Shown: positions 5,709-7,511 of the stretch, piece after piece
Position numbering within the stretch: the first letter of the stretch is position 1
Layout: each line of letters starts with the position of its first letter
Origin: Pseudomonadota bacterium
GTDB lineage: Bacteria; Pseudomonadota; Gammaproteobacteria; Steroidobacterales; Steroidobacteraceae
DNA: 7,511 bases
Reading direction: 5' to 3'
Assembly (NCBI GenBank): GCA_003242275.1
Contig: QGUX01000175.1
Span: 1 to 7,511 of the forward strand
Program-made: the position numbers and the translations under genes
Notes under the pieces: generated by a model
What the model was told of the DNA's origin: nothing
Seen by the model: the letters and a program-made list of their open reading frames with translations, nothing else
The model's database searches: none

Positions 5709-6710
5709 TCAGGCCTTGAGCGCGCGCAAGGCGGCCTTCGCGACATCGGGGTGGTCGCAGAACAGGCCGTCGATGCCGGCCCTGACGTACACCTCGATCT
5801 CGGCGGCGAGGTCGCCGTGCGCGGCGAGGTCGGTGCCGCGGCGGAAACGCACCGGCAGGAACATGTTCTCGGCGCGGAAGGTCCATGCATGCACCTTCAG
5901 GCCCGCCGCGTGCGCGTTCTCCACCAGCGGCGTCGGCGTCAGCGATCCATCCGCGGCCTCGCTGACCACCATGTTCTTCTGCACGCCGACCACGTCCGCG
6001 TACTCGGCGATCCGCCTGAGCCCTTCCGGCGAGGACATGTTGGCGTAGGTTCCGCCCTTCTCCGGCGACTGGTCCCAGGGCGCACCCTCGGCGGCGAGCA
6101 GCTGCACCAGCGGATAGTCGCACTGGCGGCGCAGGTAGCGCAGGTTGCCCACCTCGAAGGACTGGATGAACACGGGCGCGGAGCCGGCGCAGCGCCTGAG
6201 CGTGTCGAGCAGCAACGGCTCGAGCCGGAGACCGATCGAGGCGAAGTGCGAGGGATGCTTGGTCTCCGGATACACGCCGATGGGTTTCAGGCCCGCCGGC
6301 TCGCGCATCGAGTTCACGTAGCCCACGTACTGCAGGATCTCCTCGAACGTGGGAATCTCGAAGCGGCCGTTGTAGCGCACGTTGCCCGGCCGGAGCTCGG
6401 GGATGCGCTCGCGCGCGCGCAGCGTCTTGAGCTCCTCGAGCGTGAAATCCTCGGTGAACCAGCCGCTGACGTCGACGCCGTCGATGTACTGCGTGCGCTT
6501 CCTGTCCTCGAACTCCGGGTGGTCCGCCACGTCGGTGGTGGTGCTGATCTCGTTCTCGTGGCGCGCCACCAGCACGCCGTCGCGGGTCGCCACGAGGTCC
6601 GGCTCGATGTAGTCGGCGCCGTGCAGCAGCGCCAGCGCATAGGAGGCCAGCGTGTGCTCGGGCAGGTGGCCGCTGGCGCCGCGGTGGCCGATCAGGATGG
6701 GGGTGCTCAT
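5709..6710 (-). CDS. Glycerophosphodiester phosphodiesterase (GlpQ type)
   Basis: Hydrolyses glycerophosphodiesters from phospholipid breakdown to glycerol-3-phosphate and an alcohol. The 333-residue protein has the GDPD TIM-barrel marks: GHRG (H9, R10), LPEHT (E18), YIEPDL (E36, D38), VARHENEISTTTD with the second catalytic His (H51), YPETKH (E149), VFIQSFE (180-186), VHAWTFR (273-279) and LFCDHPD (316-322). The HENEISTTTD and IDGVDVSGWFTEDFTL style places it with the longer GlpQ group more than the short UgpQ group. It lacks a signal peptide: IGHRGA begins at residue 7, so the predicted place is the cytoplasm, unlike periplasmic GlpQ. The start at 6710 is fixed by the HRG motif. It overlaps the gltS stop by four bases (ATGA), so translation is probably coupled. 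The open frame upstream of 6710 is a shadow inside gltS. Confidence 0.93.
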   Translation of the reverse strand: MSTPILIGHRGASGHLPEHTLASYALALLHGADYIEPDLVATRDGVLVARHENEISTTTDVADHPEFEDRKRTQYIDGVDVSGWFTEDFTLEELKTLRARERIPELRPGNVRYNGRFEIPTFEEILQYVGYVNSMREPAGLKPIGVYPETKHPSHFASIGLRLEPLLLDTLRRCAGSAPVFIQSFEVGNLRYLRRQCDYPLVQLLAAEGAPWDQSPEKGGTYANMSSPEGLRRIAEYADVVGVQKNMVVSEAADGSLTPTPLVENAHAAGLKVHAWTFRAENMFLPVRFRRGTDLAAHGDLAAEIEVYVRAGIDGLFCDHPDVAKAALRALKA

Positions 6711-7511
6711 TGCAGCAGGTTGATGCCCCAGGTCACCAGCAGCGCGTTGATGAAGTCGATGAAGAACGCCCCCACCAGCGGCGCCACCAGGAAGGCGCGC
6801 GGCGCGGGACCATAGCGTTCCACCAGCGCCCGCATCACCGCCATGGCATTGGCGGTGGTGCCCAGCATGAAGCCCACGAAGCCGCTGCCCATCACCGCCG
6901 ACTCGTAGTCGCGGCCCATCAGGCGGAACACCAGCGGCACGGAGAACAGGATCAGCACCACCTGCGCGATCAGGCTCACCAGCAGCGGCAGCGCCAGGCC
7001 CGCGAGTTCCCACAGCTCCAGCGTCATCAGCGCCATGGTGAGGAACAGCGACAGCGAGACCGCGCCGATGGTGTCCTGGATGCGCATGGACAGGCCGAAC
7101 CAGCCGGTCAGGTCGTCGAGGTTGCGGATCACCGAGGCCACGATCATGGCGCCGATGTAGGCCGGCAGCGTGACGCCGCGCGCCTCGATCCAGGCCGACA
7201 GCCACGAGCCCAGCGCCATCGCCACCAGCAGCAGCACGGCATTCTTCATCACCGCCCAGGTCTCGGCGCTCTCCTCGTCGCCCGCATCGCCCGAGGCATC
7301 GGGGGCGGCCTGCGCTGCCGGATCCACGCGCGGCTTCGGCGCCGGGGACGAACGGCCGTCCAGCCGGTTCCTCTCGACCAGCCAGCCGCCGGCGGGCCCG
7401 CCGATCAGCGCGCCGCTGACGATGCCGGCCATGGCCATGGCCAGCGCCACCGGCGCCGCGCCGCTGACGCCGGCCTCCTCGAAGAGGGGCGCGAAGGCCA
7501 GGCCCGTGGCC
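6707..7511 (-). CDS. gltS: Sodium/glutamate symporter GltS, C-terminal part (runs off the right edge)
   Basis: GltS imports glutamate with Na+ across the inner membrane. The visible 267 residues begin inside the protein (ATGLAFAPLFEEAG), so about a third of a usual 400-residue protein lies outside. Seen: ALIGGPAGGWLVER, the family's GGP motif; a polar loop of some 40 residues rich in Pro, Ala and Asp (about RLDGRSS to AETWAV); then hydrophobic segments AVLLLVAMALGSWL, AYIGAMIVASVIRN, LSLFLTMALMTL and VVLILFSVPLVFRLMG; and the second-half motif GSGFVGFMLGTTANAMAVM, where the family has its substrate and Na+ region. The C-terminus is DFINALLVTWGINLLQ. The polar loop is the central cytoplasmic linker between the inverted repeats and looks longer than in E. 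coli GltS, as far as I recall. Likely upstream partner of the overlapping phosphodiesterase gene. Confidence 0.9.
   Translation of the reverse strand, partial: ATGLAFAPLFEEAGVSGAAPVALAMAMAGIVSGALIGGPAGGWLVERNRLDGRSSPAPKPRVDPAAQAAPDASGDAGDEESAETWAVMKNAVLLLVAMALGSWLSAWIEARGVTLPAYIGAMIVASVIRNLDDLTGWFGLSMRIQDTIGAVSLSLFLTMALMTLELWELAGLALPLLVSLIAQVVLILFSVPLVFRLMGRDYESAVMGSGFVGFMLGTTANAMAVMRALVERYGPAPRAFLVAPLVGAFFIDFINALLVTWGINLLQ

Noticed and set aside
5637..6815. A 392-codon plus-strand frame over the phosphodiesterase gene
   Set aside because: Antisense shadow of a gene with complete GDPD motifs; composition is His/Arg/Val-rich without any domain.
5709..7205. A 498-codon minus-strand frame that would fuse an N-terminal extension to the phosphodiesterase
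   Set aside because: The part upstream of 6710 is an alternative frame of gltS and has no membrane or GDPD features. The real enzyme starts at 6710.

Overview
This is a high-GC bacterial chromosomal segment with seven well supported protein-coding genes, two of them cut by the window edges, plus one Gly/Met-rich exported protein. The gene content (Xanthomonas-like GltS and GlpQ-type enzymes, a DUF2937 protein beside aroE, a type II PQQ alcohol dehydrogenase) and the strong G/C third-position bias suggest a gammaproteobacterium of the Xanthomonadales/Steroidobacterales kind. That placement is inference from protein style, not a database match. No RNA gene, insertion sequence, CRISPR array or phage gene is visible, and codon style is uniform throughout, so the segment looks like ordinary core chromosome.

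Left part (1-2859): a divergent pair. A transaldolase gene runs leftwards off the window. A PQQ-dependent quinohemoprotein alcohol dehydrogenase, predicted to be a lipoprotein with a C-terminal cytochrome c domain, runs rightwards. The roughly 195-base gap between them holds a good sigma70-type promoter (-10 TATAAT) for the dehydrogenase. That promoter also fixes the dehydrogenase start at 727, not at the upstream in-frame ATG at 595.

Middle (2912-4954): aroE (shikimate dehydrogenase) reads rightwards and meets, with a single base between the stop codons, a leftward pair. The pair is an outer-membrane beta-barrel protein followed after about 18 bases by a DUF2937 membrane protein. A hairpin with A-rich and T-rich flanks (about 4928-4956) separates this pair from the gene behind it.

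Right part (4955-7511): all leftward. A partial sodium/glutamate symporter (gltS) overlaps a glycerophosphodiester phosphodiesterase by four bases (ATGA), so the two are probably co-translated. A GC-rich hairpin follows, then a small exported Spy/CpxP-like protein with Met-Gly and Gly-Pro repeats at its ends.

The genes do not form one pathway: pentose phosphate metabolism, periplasmic alcohol oxidation, aromatic amino acid synthesis, envelope proteins, phosphodiester scavenging and glutamate uptake lie side by side. I did not find a convincing new multi-gene system. The points most worth a second look are the lipoprotein form of the dehydrogenase, the Met/Gly-rich exported protein, the apparently leaderless aroE, and the loss of family similarity in transaldolase at the window edge.
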